Assembly (NCBI GenBank): GCA_911728455.2
Contig: OU452229.1
Location: 10,331,642-10,395,641 of the forward strand
Reading direction: 5' to 3'
DNA from: Marthasterias glacialis
Lineage: Eukaryota; Echinodermata; Asteroidea; Forcipulatida; Asteriidae
Length of the DNA stretch: 64,000 nucleotides
Part shown: positions 42,101-57,100 of the stretch, one piece after another
Layout of the letters: every line of letters begins with the position of its first letter
How positions within the stretch are numbered: the stretch's first letter is position 1
Notes under the pieces: generated by a model
What the model saw: the letters and a program-made list of their open reading frames with translations, nothing else
Told to the model about the DNA's origin: nothing
Databases searched by the model: none
Position numbers and translations under genes: made by a program

Positions 42101-45100
42101 CTCCAGAGAACTGCCTTAAGGTTGCCGATGAAATCTACTTGCTAACTTTAACGAGAATATTAATATGAAGTGAAAGCAATGTTATTAAACTCCATCGTTT
42201 TCTCAAACTTTTCTAAAAAACTATGACAGCTTTAAACACACTCCCAGAGGTATTCAATATTCACACCATTTTCAAATTCACTCGTGTCTGGATTTAAAGT
42301 AACACTTTGGAGTCTTTATCTGAAGTCCGCCAAGGAAGCGCCAAACTGGGCGTCTTTTAGGCAGACTTTGGCGCTTTATAGTTTTTTTTATTATTGGAAG
42401 ACCACACAGTTTCGGTTCTTCATCTTGAACAAAAGCTCTTGCGAGGACCCGGTTTACTTGGCCCTTTCAGCGTCAACTAAACTTAGTCATTTGAAAATAT
42501 TATTTTTAGTCATTTATGTAATTTAATGTCGAATTTACTGTAGTCTAATTTTCTTTAGTGTTTTTTTGTGGTTGTACATGTAATTAAGTATTGACTTAAT
42601 GTAAATTAAGACGCGGTTCAATCTGCTGACGTCATCAAAAGAATAGTCTGGTATACGTTAATAGGACACAATTAATAAAGGTAGAAACTAGCTCAAAAGA
42701 CTTACGTAAGTGAGTACAGTCCATAGATCGTCCGAGTTTGCATTACCGTAAGCTCTTTCTGTGAGGTAGTAATTCAGACCCTCCTTAAAAACTTCTTCCG
42801 TCAGAATGTTGTCCAACATGCGGATGATCGAAGCACCCTGTTGTATGGAGAGAAAAAAACACCAAAGAAAACTCAATAAAAGCAATGGCTTTTTTAAGGT
42901 CCTTTGTGTAAAGTTGTCGCAAATTGTCGCAAATCTCTCAATACACTGCCCAGACCAACCCACAACAACTGCGCCCTCTGTCGACAGATCTTTCATCGTG
43001 TGCCGATGAATCACAAAGAATGACTAAGATCATTATTTGTCACGTCTTGAGTGGAGACTTAAGTAAAATTACCTTTTCGTATGAGATGGAGTCGAATATC
43101 TCGTTGATTTCTGACGGGGCTCCCACTGGTACCCGCACCGGATGTGACGTACCAAGAGCATCCTCTGTAAAGACGGGCTGAAGTTCCTCTACGAGGAATT
43201 GCAATTTCTGAAAAACAAAAGGGACAAGGATAGTAATAAATTTACTTTGTTATGCATTATAGGAATGTTTTTTTGAGCAAACGACAGGCACATTGGTCGA
43301 GGATGTTTATACGCACGTCTCGGCAGAGAAAAGCATTGTTGTAGGCAGATATAACTGAACACAAACATCAATAACCACAAGTAATTTTGAGTCGACAATA
43401 CTTCTCTGCACGGTGCATTTCGTGATTTACACACTGATATTTACGAGAATAAAATAGTTTTTATAAAAAACAATTATTATAGTGTGCGTGGAGATTCGTT
43501 CATGGGCGTTCGTCTACAATCAGTCAAGTATGCTTGCTACTGTGTCGGAATAGTATTCATAAAAAATAAGTCCATTAAGCAGAAAGCAATTACGCTTTTA
43601 TTATTTTTAGAACTGTAACCAGTGCCAAATTTCGAAAAGCTGGTAAGCACGAACAATTTCTAAGCACAGAAAAATCTTGCTTAGCAAAAACAGAGTAACA
43701 GCGGAAATGTCATGTAACGTATATCGTTTGTGCTAGGTTCCCTGCTAATTCTTGCTCAGAAGGACAATAGTGCTAAGCACCAATTTCTGCTTAAGACCTT
43801 TTTGTAATTGGGTCCAGATAGAACGGTACACATTGCTTTCATACCATTTGCCAGAGCGGTTCAATGTTGTCCACGCCGAGGTATTGCACATAGGAAGCAA
43901 AGCCTTCATTCAGCCAAAGGTCATCCCACCACTCGGGTGTGACTAGATTTCCAAACCACTGTAAAAGAAAGAATAAAAAAATATCGCCAAATTACAATGT
44001 AATGCTTGACAGACCTCCATAATTTGATCGAAATGTTATTCAAAAATGTAACACAAATGGCCGTTTTGGCTTCAGCTAGACCTGACGACAGATCCAGTCT
44101 CGCCTCTAAGAAACACAATCCATTTTTGCAAAGTTTTGGTTTTGTTGGTTTTTTGTACGTAAGCCCCCTATACGTGTCTACCCACTGGACTTGGGAACGT
44201 GTACTATTTACGTTATAGCTGTATTATACCGAGATCAGAAACGATATTGTAGTCATGGGTTTGTATAGTGAGGTACTGTGAAAAAGGAGGTTTCAGAATA
44301 TACCATGTTCAGAAACCTGACTGTAAACCAATATATTATGGGAGATTGTTGGGTTCTGACTATAGACACGAGGCATTAGAGACGAGGCTATACGCCCGAT
44401 ACACATGTGAGGATCTATCAAAGATGAGGTGGTATGAGTATCATAGAAGTACAGTGTATTATATTTGTCAAAAGTGAGGCTTTAGTTAAACCATTATTAT
44501 GAGGTTCTGTGAGTAATGAGGATATTATGCATCTCTTTGGTACAAAATCAACACAATTAAGGCTATATTATAATGCTGCAGACACATTATGGTGGTATCA
44601 TTAGCGTGAGGCTATAAGCCAAAATATTAATTTCTATAAGAAGTTTTGATATTATGCATCATGGTGGTATATCAGCAATAAGGTTCCATATTATACGCTA
44701 AGATTCTATCAGAAAAGAGGCTATTATACGTAAATATAATGGTATTTCTTAAGCATCGTCATACTATGTTTTTCTTTCACAAATTGAGGCTACACAGCCC
44801 TGTTGCATTATGGTAGTCTCATTAGTGAGGCTAATAAACCAAGGAGATGATGAGGTTCCATCAGGTATAAGGCTATATCATAATAGTATATCATCAAAAG
44901 AAAGTGAGCATATTAAGTCAATACGTATTGAAGTGAGGTAGCGAGGCCAACGTGTAATGTCATAGAAGAAGTGGGTTTTACCTGGTGAGCCAACTCGTGA
45001 GATACCACTACTGCAACACGCTGTTGGTTACTCGCAGAGTTCAGCAGAGGGTCAAAAAGCAGCGCTGTCTCGCGGTACAAGATCAGACCCCAGTTCTCCA

Positions 45101-48100
45101 TAGCTCCGGCAGCAAAATCAGGAACAGCCATCATATCTAAAAATGCAGTCAAGTGTGACAAATGACATTACTCTGGATTAAGTATTTGCATTTATTTGTT
45201 TACCCATATATACATCTTAAACAAAACACTGTTAAAGGGAAGACTATTAGATCATCAAGTATAAAATCAACCAAGTGTTGTATGACGTGCGTGTTTATAA
45301 CCGACAGGGTGACTGTCCAGATTGTGTTAGTAAGAGAGTCGTCCGTGAGGCCCCCAAACGTAACCCGAGACCGATAAGTAGCCAGGGCAAAAGCTCCAAA
45401 TTAATACCTTTATGTAGCTCCAACTTAGGTACCTAAATGTAGGCAGGACCTAAATGTAGTTCCAACCTAGTATAAATGCAGCCCGGTAGGGGCGTAATCT
45501 CCAGTTTAAGACCTAAACGTAGCTCGGACCTTAACGTACTCAAATTTAGTACGTAGATGTTGCTTGGACCTAAATGTAGCTCCAACCTAGTCACTAAATC
45601 TAGCCCGGACCTTAATGTAGCTCCAATTTAGTACCTAACTGTGGCCAAGACCTACAACTATGTGCACGGTTGGGCATATACATGAACTTTGACCCTCTGC
45701 ACTGTCCTTCTTTCCTTAATTTTTGCTCTGTTGATCCAAACCTTGCTTTTCCAGGGGGTAGTCAAAGTCGAAATACTCCTCGAAATAATTGAGAATATCG
45801 ACTCCGGCTTGCAGGGCGTACTTGGTATTCTCTACAGCTTCAGGCCGCGACCAGACTCTGAACTGGTGAATAGAAAATATATAACAGTAACAAACATTGA
45901 AGATATAGTAAAGGAAGGGTAAATATCAACAAGTTACAATCAAAAAGCTCACTGATTTCGACATTCTGGTGCCATTCCTCTAGAGAACACTTCTGAAATA
46001 ATGTTGAAGTCTAAAAAACAGAATCCATTGGCGGGTCCGGATGGCTAAGGGAGCGGTAGCCAACCCCCCCCCCCCCCCCACGAAAGAAAAAAAATCGTTA
46101 TTTTTAAAGGGAAAAAAAGAGAGGGAAAGGGGTAGGGGAGGAAAAGGAAGGGGAGGGGAAAGAATAAGATACAAACAGTAAGGTATTCCACCGAGTTTCC
46201 CCTCATTTCTCATCACTGTCAGGCCAGTACGGCTTTGGCCGTACCAATACTATAGGCCTATGAGTTTGTTCGTTTTTTTTTTGTTTTTTTTACCAGTTGT
46301 ATCTCTAAATGTGCTTGAGCATCTAGAATCAAACATTTCCCCGGGCCCTTAAGCGGGCCCCGGACCCCTCGCCGTAAGGGCTTGATTGTGTAAAAAGAAA
46401 TTTACACCCTTGTTTCGTTTTAATTCGCAGTATTTAATTGATTCTTACCCCCCCCCCCCCCCCTCCCAAAAATAAAAAAAAATTAAAAATGAAATATTTT
46501 AGATCCGCCCATGGAGGACTCCCCTCCGTTGCTTGTTCGAATTTCCGTAAGCGAAATAAGGATGTACATGAACGTGAACAGAAAGACATGTCTGGAAACC
46601 TTACCAGCACTCCGTTCTTAGTTGTGGCTTCCGTGAAATCGAAGTCGCTGACTACGAAGGCCAGCAGGTACGTGGACATCTCCCGTACGCGCTTGAACTT
46701 CGTAATGACCCACCGGCCGTTGTCTCCGATCGGCTCCTTTACCACCCGCTCGATGCCGTTGGACAGGGCGCTGGTGTTGGATCGGTGGATAATCTCCACG
46801 TCGAAGACGGACTTGAAAGCTGGCTCGTCGAAACAGGGCAGGGCTCTTCTGGCGTCTGTCGGCTGCATCTGTGTCGTTGCAATCCATCTATAAAATTATG
46901 GACAATTATTATAAATTATGTTATTATGATTAATGACTGAACATGATTATACCACAACTAGTAATAATAACAAAAGGCATTTAATGGGCACTTTTAAACA
47001 TTGTACCAAGCATCCCATACTATTGCTACCCCTTGTTCATTGGGCCTTAAGTATTCCTGAAACTATCTCAACTCCTTTGGAGTATGCAGCACCGGCAGCC
47101 AAATTGGCACACATGTTGCTATTCATTCACATCAACAATCTCTATCTACAGGTACCCATTTACTCCTAGGTGATGGGGAGCAATCATAGTTAAGTGTCAT
47201 GCCCAAGAACACAAGAATCACGACTGGGATTTGAACCCACACTCTGATGACTCAGCCATCAGATCTTGAGTTCGATGCTCTAACCTGCTCTGTATTATTA
47301 AATCTTTCTGGTAATGAAACCAAGGGACCCTCAAAAGTGACTTGCACTGTGACCCGTATGGGTCAAAGGTACCTGTGAAGAAAAGATGTTGAAGAAATGT
47401 CAGATTTAGATGTGGGAGGAAAACCCCAAATAGGGAAAACACACGCAATCAGATAGGGACTGAAGACCCAATCCACATGCAAGGCTCCAGTCTGGGATTC
47501 GAACCGGGGTCACAGTGGTGAAAGGCAGGGAAATAAACCACTAAGCCAACCTGAATGTAAAAATTCAATGCAAATCGGCAACTAACAACATAACTTTATC
47601 ATCAGTATAAGGTTCGGTTGATGTCCTGTTAAGTTGGTTATTACAAATGTGTTGCTAATAAATGAATGAAAGGGATCCCTTATTTGCCATTTACTATGTG
47701 TACTGTCCATTTAAAAGGTTTATTTCAAAATCGGGACCCGATTTCATAAAAACTGTTTAGCAAAAATATTGGCTAAAATCGCTTTGCAAACATTGCTTAG
47801 TAACCAATGGTTGCAGCTGGTTCCCTAACTATTTTGGTTTACCAAGTTGAAGGAAATTAGGGCCTAGTCAGCCAGTTCTATAATGAAACGATAGGCAGGT
47901 CGGAATGAAACATAAACATCCGGGGCTACAGCCAAGTGAAAATAAGGGGCTTTGTACAAACTAAATAAAACCTTGCAAAACTCAATTTGTTTTTTTTTTT
48001 AGCAAAGAGATTCTAGTGAAAAGAAAGATGGCTGCAGCATAGACCATGTAACCCTGTTTACAACTACAAAAACAGTGACCGCGTGAAATTCATGGCATTT

Positions 48101-51100
48101 CCTGGGCAGGCAAGATGCTTCACTATAGTCATAATGTTGAGAAAGATTTACATTGCAGCATAATGATACCACATCAAATCTAAAAATTTGTAAAATTAAC
48201 AGCTGGACAAGTTTTGAGATGTGCTCCCTTTCTTTAAATCAAAAGTTGATAAAACAAAAAGAAACGATGCAATTTCCGTAAAATATAAGAAATTATGTCC
48301 ACTGAGCTTTGTACAAATCGCGCCTGCATGAAGTCGAGGGTTTGTGGCGCTTTTGTAAACATGTGATATCACAGGTAAATTGTCTTCGGTGTAGAGTAGT
48401 AGTTTACACGTACCGGTGCGTGAACTGAAATAAAAATGTGTCGTTCAAGATACCAAAGTGACCTTTGCTACCTACAATAAACGCACACCCATCTTGTTAT
48501 TTATTCATTGTCAATATTTACAGGTAATTATGATAAAAGAAGTAATATATAACTACGAATAACATTAAGTGACTCTCAGAGTCTATCTCATTCTATTTTG
48601 CAAGTCACTGTCCAGTTGGAGTTACATAAACATTCAAATCAGTGATCACTGCTGATAACTCCACCACTTTTTGGGTACAAGGTTGTAAAGTTGGATGGTG
48701 ATAAGAATTTATGCAAAACTATTAACGCGGACGTGCATTTCAGTATTTTAATCATCAAACTGAAACAGGAATACAATTAGCATTTTCCATGAAATATGCT
48801 AATTACATTCACGCATGCGTACAGACACTATTGGCGGGCAAACGCCATACAGTTTTGCACTAGGCAGACGCACAAGAGTGCGTCACGCCACCATCAGCCC
48901 AACACAAAAAGGCGCGATTTTCCCTCGTTTTGCCCACCAGTTGTGTTAGCGCGCACGCGTGACATGCAATCTACATATTTCATGGGAAGGGTCTATTCGC
49001 AACTCCATTTACACACAAAAAACCCTGTATACGATTATCCGTTATCTGTAAAAAAAAAAAATAATAAAAATAAAAATACCCAAAAAACATCAATGTGTTG
49101 CAAAAACACAAACGGTTTCATTTGTTCATATCAATTTGATTCACCATACTCAAATGCTTTAATGAACACCCCCACCACTACCACCCAACGTTGTACTTCT
49201 AGTACTTAAATTGTGCTATTAAAAAAAGCTATTGAGTAGTGACTGGTTATTTTTTAACACTTGGGGGACCTTGATGGCCCATTCATGCACTCGGTTGCCA
49301 AAGACGTCTTAGTAACTCGAGTACAGGGGAAAGTGCATGTAAAGGGGAAAGTTATTCTTGTTTTTCAAAGGAATGAACTCCCTTCCAGCCTCTTGTTTTA
49401 GTCAATAAACACACCATAGAGCCAACCTGTGGAAACTTCCTCAAAACTCGGTTGTCAATTTTTCAGTGAAAACAAGGGTTATGAGTTTTAATATTTAAAA
49501 ATAAGAATTATGTAATAAATGTGCACATTTATTTTGGGCTTATTCCGAATGCGGCAATTGAAATAAGCAACGGGCTTCTAATGCTATTTTCTTGAATTTA
49601 AAGGTAATTCGGATGTAAAATTTTATTTATCCGGATGATTGGTACTGTACTGGTTTAATTAGTCACTATTGTTTTATCAGATTGAAACTATAATGAAAAC
49701 AAGTCCAATATTTTAGCATGTCTTATTGCAGCTGGCTACTGGTAAATTTTCGCCGTACCAGCTGACAATAAGTGTGGGACATAAGATCGATGATGAGTTA
49801 TTATAAAACAAGATTAATCCACAAAGCCTACAAAGCTGAAGACTTGATCACGCCGCTGTCATCTGAATAATGTCCCCTGTCTATGGAATAGCACTCTTAA
49901 ATACTAATTCTCACTACACACCGGGGGGCCAGACTATTTTCCATTCAGCCTCGGTTTGGTTACGATAATTTGAATGCGAGAAAAACCAAGATGGCCGCGA
50001 CGACATGGTAGTTTTCATCATATATACGGAACCTGTATCCATCCCACACACGGCGGTACAAGGAAATACCGTTAGTTTATGATCCGGTTGTCTGAAGTCC
50101 AACATGTCAAGTTGAAAGGGTCAACTTTGGTTATGAATAGGAAAGTCATAGAAATGTTGTCCCGTACATTTCATATTGCATGTTTTCGTTTGTATTCTGT
50201 TTACGCAGCCGTCGTTCAGTGTGTAAATTTCCATGGACTTAGGGATTTTGTGCCTTGACAATGGGTATCTGTGTTGTTTGTTGGTTGAATCATGGAGGAT
50301 TTTAATAGTACGAAATAGCGTAGGATCACAAACCACCCGAGGGGCTATACAATTAGGTCAAAGCCCCAGCTCAACATTGGTAAACTGAATGTAAATGCTT
50401 CCACAAATAAGATATATGTAACATTGTCAGCTAATTTCGTTGTTTCATTTGCGAGAAAACGGTAAAAATACATTCAGCATTTTTGTACGCATTCTAAGCA
50501 GAGTTTTCGTCTCACTGAGACGAAAACTAATTTGGATCTTATTTCATTTGTTTAAAAACGATAAAACTTCAGGCAGAAATATTTCGAGGAACGTTTTCTA
50601 CCATCATTATCTTTATACCATGTAAGGTATAAGTAAATCTGTGAACGTTTATGTTTTTCTTCTTACCAATGTTGAGCTGGGGGTTTTAAAGTTAAAGATA
50701 TAGGATTGGCAATCACCAAAATGCAACCAATCCGAAAGCTCATTGATTATAATAAAATTGTATCCCGTTGCCATTCCGTCTGAAGTACTATCAAAGTCGA
50801 GAAAAAAACACTGGAAGACCACGAAATCACCGTTGTTTATTCCGATTACAGCAATCGAAATAAGCCTGATGATGTGAAGGTGTACATGTACATAATCCCA
50901 TAGTATACTGCCGGTAGGTAATGAGATTGTGCCTTTGATAATTAAGGACAAATCTGCGATGGCCCGATAGAATAATTTTTTTCTCGTGACATATTTTGTG
51001 CCGAATTCCATGCTTGTATCTTCAAAGGCACAATTCCCCCAAATAACATTTTCCCTATCTGTCCCACTTCTGGACAAAGCATGAAACATTGGTCCTTTTC

Positions 51101-54100
51101 TTTTTCACCAACCATCAAATTTAACGAAACTTTCATAGTAACAACTGTGTTTATCAATAACGAGAAAACTGGAATGAATTTACTCATCCAAGCAAACCCA
51201 ATTTTCCCTACAAGGTGAAGTTATGGCCTCTTCTACCCGCACTCTGTCACATCAACAGCATGATAAACCTATCTGGCTGACGTTACACCATAAATCCACA
51301 GCAGATGAATATTTAATGAAGTATTTACACACGCTTATTATCGGATTTATTGTGTTTACTTTCAACCTTATGCACAGCATGTGTTCAGAATCGTCACGTA
51401 CGGTTATACACTCTATGAACAGCACTTGGGTCAATTTTTTGCTGATAGCTGGCATTTTATCAGCAACAAAGATAGCAATGGCTTATGTAAAGGCAGTATG
51501 TTCACAATTCCAAACTAATTGTTTTTTACACCAGCCATTATTTTAGCCACTATCATGAAGTCTTTAAACGTGTGCTCTTAGCATCCTCGATACCATAGGT
51601 AGCAATGCGTAGTGGTAAAACAACAGTTTCTGAATAGGTTTTTAACAAATAAGTGGGACCTCCACTATATGATATTTATTGTACATATATATTTTTTTTT
51701 CGTAAAGATTTGTGTAGTGATAAACTGCTTAAGAAGTCCTTTGCTAAGTAAGTGAATGATTCTAAATCAATTTGAATAATCTTGAACCGAACGGAGAGGT
51801 AGATCCAGTGATTGTATTAAATAATATGATTATGCATATACATGCAGGTAGAACTACCTCCAATCATGGAGATGTAGAACTACCTCCAGGGAGGTAAAAC
51901 TACCTCCCTTGAGGTGTATAGAGCTACATATACATCCAGGGAGATAGATCTACCTCCCTTAAGGTGTAAAGAACTACATCTAGGGAGGTAGAACTACCTT
52001 ACATTGAGGTGTACAGAACTACATCCAGGGAGGTACTTCTACCTCCCTTGTGGTGTGGAACTACCTCCAGGAAGGAAGAAGTACCTCCTTTGAGATGTAG
52101 AACTACCTCCATGGAGGTAGAACTACCTCCCTATAGAGGAGTATAGAACTACCTCCAGGGAGGTAGAACTACCTCCCCAAAGGTGTATAGAACTACCTCC
52201 CTAGAGGCGTATAGAACTACCTCCAGGGAGGTAGAACTACTTCCCTTGAGATGTAGAACTACCTCGAGGGAGGTAGAACTACCTCCCTATAGAGGAGTAT
52301 AGAACTACCTCCAGGGAGGTAGAACTACCTTCGTGGAGTACGTTAAGGAAAACACAGATGCCCAAGACCACAATAAGAAACAATCCAATCACCTTAATGA
52401 TTTGGTCAGTTATCTTTCTGGACTATTATGACAGTGAAGTAAACATGAAAACTTAAAAGTAAAAAGTTGTCGGAAAGCACACTTTGTTTTTATACTATCA
52501 TCAAATATTTCCTTTCCAACTATAACCCAAGAATGAGGCTGATAGATTTCAAATTTCCCTTAGGCATCATACACAGCACCCCGCAGAGCTAAAGAGCTAT
52601 ATCTACTCTTCTGCTTCCCGCCCCCCCCCCCCCTAAAAAAAAATAATAAAAAATAAAAAGAGAGAGGTTAGTAATCAAAGTAAGTTGTTCAACCCCATTA
52701 TTACTGGTGTCGTTCTGTTTGATTTGCTGTTACAGTGATTAAAGATCGCGGAAGGTCAAGTAGTTGTAGTGTACCACCGATAAGTACCATCCCAGATATG
52801 GGGTATTAGTTCACAAGATGTTTTATTTTCCGCGAAAAGTAAATACTGTCGAATCTAGACTGTTGAAATCATATTTGCGTCTATTGGTAGAGAGACAAAT
52901 CAGACACGGGCGTAAAATCAATGGACGGCGAGTCGAGGGATATGTCCCAACCCTATGAGGACGCAGTGAGTGGCCTATACTGCTCCCCTTCCCAGAATTC
53001 CATCTCATCAGAGAAACCGATGCGCACAACATAAAACACTGCACCAACGCTTCTTTTAGTTAGACACAAATTATAACAGATGGGTTGCACATGACGTCAA
53101 CAATTGGGAAAAACAGCCATCTTTGATGACAATGACTGCACATTTTTGATGCTGCAACGCGGCACGAGTGCGTTTCATAAACTCCTTCCATCATTTGTTA
53201 GTAATTGACTCAATCTGCGTTGAAATTTACAGAGCTTGACGCGGCTACAGACTAAAATAGAAATTGTCGTCAAAGATGGCGTTTATTGCAACCATCTATA
53301 CTCTAACCTCCTTGAATCCAATGTTTTTGAGCCCCCGTTAAGAAGCGTTTTGTCCGTCGTTCATAATCGAATATGTTAAGCTTGTCACGCAGGCTGGATG
53401 GGACATTATTTTGCACCTCTTACAAATGCTTTACAACCAACAGACTCCAAGTTTTAAAAATCCCCCACCCTCCCCAGCAGTGTACAAAACATATTTACGC
53501 AACTAAAACCAGAAGTTGAGTTTTATCAGTTTCAGGGGTCTTGTAGATTGTGAATTATTGGGAAATTAATCAACGACATTATGAGCACACGTCAGTCTTC
53601 GTCATTCTCTCTTCTCAAGTTCATTTTAGTTCAATCTCGTTAAATGGAACATCAGGTGTGAATTATTACATTTTATCATCAATTAACACTGTCATATCCG
53701 GCAAGTTAATTTCTTACAGGTTTCCCACACGTTTGATAGAAAACCAAAGTGTTGCAGAATGTATCTTTATAACACAGAAATGAAGTATATCTTGTATAAT
53801 ATTGAGAGGAACTTTTAGATTTTTTTTTTTGAAACACCGTGGCTATTTAGTTTTGCCCACAACCGTTCTCGAAAAAGTGGTGCAGGTATGTAAATGTCCA
53901 AAACATTTTAGCTCAAAGTTTGAATGAGCCAACCGCCAGGGCCAGAGTATCAAAGTGATAGCATTGAGTGTGGTCAGGATTTAGAAGGGCTGACCATTTT
54001 CGTGTTGATGTATTTGCATACCCACTTCGGATCGCTGGTCTTTGTGCCACACGTACAAGCCCTCTAAACTTATCCGGTAACTTGTCCTTCAGATTGGACG

Positions 54101-57100
54101 TAGCCTCAGTCTGTAGATCGCGTAAACTCACCCACCTCACTTGCCGCGAAGCAGCTTGCCCAAGTCTCACCTGATTTGCACTATGTCTTTGTTGCAGTCC
54201 TTTAAAACTAAATAGTGGGAGGGTTATTATTGTGTGCGCACCTTGATCTTGAAACGGATCAAGACTCCGTTTCAGATTGGACATCTCCACAGTGAAACGT
54301 CAGATAAGTCTTCGGAGTTTCAGGTTTTTATTTATTTGTGTGTGTTTTTCGGACCCATGCTTCATTCATTAAAACGTAACTTGCGTAACTTTTAAAGTGT
54401 CAACTCGGCCCTCTATTGCCTTTAACATATCATTACCAGAGTGACAGTCCCCTATCTTTCTCCCCTTTAATCCACAATGACGTTTACTTACACAATGTGA
54501 TATCCTATCCCAATCAACACTTCAGCGGGAGGTTTATATTATGACGTCATTCATGATTACTCAGCAGTTAACTGAAATCAAATTCGATGTCTCAGTATCA
54601 TGCAGACCATCTGGTCCGGTAGCTAAATTATGTCAAAGCTACACGACGGATGATGAATCTAAAAAAAAACTCCAGGTGTGATACTGCAGTGAGGCACAAT
54701 TGCCTCCATGCCCCTTGGTCGGGCATTCGGTGGTTTCTTTCCCTGCCTTTCACCTCTGTGGACCCCGGGTCGACTCCCGGGCCAGAGCTTCGCGTATGGA
54801 TTGGGTTGTCAGTACTGATTGTGTGGTGTTTTTTTCCTATTTCGGGTTTTCCTCCCACATCAAAGTGAGATTGTTTTCATCATCTGCTCTACACATGGTA
54901 TCTTTAGGGATTTGGTTACAAAGCTGTCACTTTTAAGGATCCCTTTGTTTCATTACCAAAAAGGTATAGTATTGTTTTGGTGCCGCCCCATGTTCCAGAA
55001 GAATTTTCAAATTTCCCTGATAGAGCTGGGCAAACGCCATAGAGTTGTGCCACCGGTGCGCACGCGTGATGTGCAATTTACATATTTCGTGGGAAGGGTC
55101 TATTAGCCATCTTGAGATCAGGTGGACACATTACTATGATACTATACTTGGTTTGGGTAAATCTGTCTGTATACACCCAAACCAAACAGTGCACTCCTAT
55201 AGTGATGTCCGCCATACCTCAAAAAGGCTATTGCGAATGGATGGTGTCAAATCCACACTCTAAAAATGAAAGTGTTAAATCAACACTTAAAGGATTCGTT
55301 CAGTGACAACACTTTTATGAAGAATAGATTCAACAAACAGTAAGTGTCAAACTAGCGTTTCAGAGGCTGAGATTTAACTCTTAATAGTGTAAATTCAACT
55401 CTTCAATTGAGTTACATTTAACTCTCTTAAACCGAACTCTTTTTAAGTGTTGATTTAACACTTGTAATAAAGGATGAGGGGTGGCTGGTGTTTGAAACTG
55501 ACTTCAGTTTCCTAGTATCTTGTTGGTCCGAGGGTCACATAATATTATTTTTCACGGTCATTTTTAGACGAGAGACACTTATTACAGGCTATTCATAAAA
55601 GGCTACGGTGCGATCTGTGTGACCGGTCTTCACAGAGGGTCGCATACGCATTATTGGTGATGGAATTTAGAATTGCAGAGTGCTACATTCATGTTTTGTT
55701 GGTGAACTTAACATCTAATGAGTTCACCACATTGTTTAGGTGCCACTGATGGAATTAGGGGTGTGTTGACTGTCAGGAAAACTTAACTTTGTAATTGTCG
55801 ATGTAACGGTTTTTGTTTTACCAAGGTTTTACTTTGTTGTCAACTTTATTGTTACTTTATTGCCTTTATTTCAGATAAATACTAAAAAAAACTTTACCTC
55901 GACACTAAATAATCGATTTTATACTTCAATAATGTTTATCTCTGCTGAAAATCGGGTGACGCACATGATTTGATACGGATGCTGCACAATCGATTCCCTA
56001 AATGTCGGTTATTAACATTCCACTAAAAGCGCCAAGTAAAAATCAAGGGCAGCTTTATTTGATTGATGGAGCATCGACTCTTTCGCGATCGACTCCGCCG
56101 TAGAGTCGCTCAGATAGACAAATCCCAATCACCAACGCCCAACGTGACATTTTTTGGCGCGCTGATTTTATTAAGTAAAACAAATCCAACAATCTTCAAA
56201 GGGAAGGCTCTGCAGGCTTCCCGCCCAAAAATAATCTGTTTGAATACACCAAAGGGCAGAAACAGTATGAGTAAATTCCGGGTGCTAATCGCATTGTTGG
56301 GCAAAGCAATGAAATGAGTACCAAGATGAAATGTGTATTTTTTGGGGGGGTGTAAATGGTAAGGGGTCACGGGTAATGAAGGAAGGAATGCCACTTATTT
56401 TCCCAACCCACAAACTTCCAGCGGTAAAATGAAACAACTTGGGGGCAAATGAGGATGAGGAAGGCTGGTTGGTTGTTGCGACAACTTGTGAATCCGAAAC
56501 AGATTTCAGTGGAGTAAATAAAGAGCCAAGTCATAGGATGCAAAGCCTATATAAATCAAATCTGAACAGTTTCATGACCATAAACTAGACTCAATTACTT
56601 TAACAAATATCCCTTATTAAAGATTCTTTTCGTGGACATAAGTAAAACTCTTAAAATAAGTAACTGCTTACTTGTATTAAACAATATAAAAACATTGCCA
56701 AAAAGCGGTTTAATCTAGATTATTTCTTAAAATGAATGTACTTTTCACAAAAACCAATGATATACGATTGAATTGAATATCTCGCTGGTATTTTGATGCT
56801 ATATGTGTCGATACACTGACCCAGTTCTTGGCTCATTAAATTACAAATTACTTTGCGTCACTCGTCTTAATATTATGTGGGGGCGGTGCTTTCGTTTTGT
56901 CTATTTATAATTTCTCTTTAAAGCAGACGTTGAAAGCCTGCCGTATCCTTATCTTTTTTTATTTTGACCTGTCAGAATGAAAACAAAATGTGATATTGAT
57001 TTTAAAGAAATATAAGGTACTGTTTACCTTAGCCCACTACTCATTTCGATTACTGGTTAGAAGTGCATATATATATAAATTCGAATGTAACTCAAACGGT

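Noticed and set aside
46434..46604. C-terminal part of the long minus-strand ORF after TKNGVL, and the overlapping plus-strand ORF 46438-46893
   Set aside because: Sequence past the gtaagg donor is intronic and runs into a poly-G tract (poly-C on the plus strand); the plus-strand ORF is antisense.
50649..51089. 146-codon minus-strand ORF
   Set aside because: It overlaps dispersed repeats related to 5600-5820 and 27100-27360; frame shared only by repeat homology.
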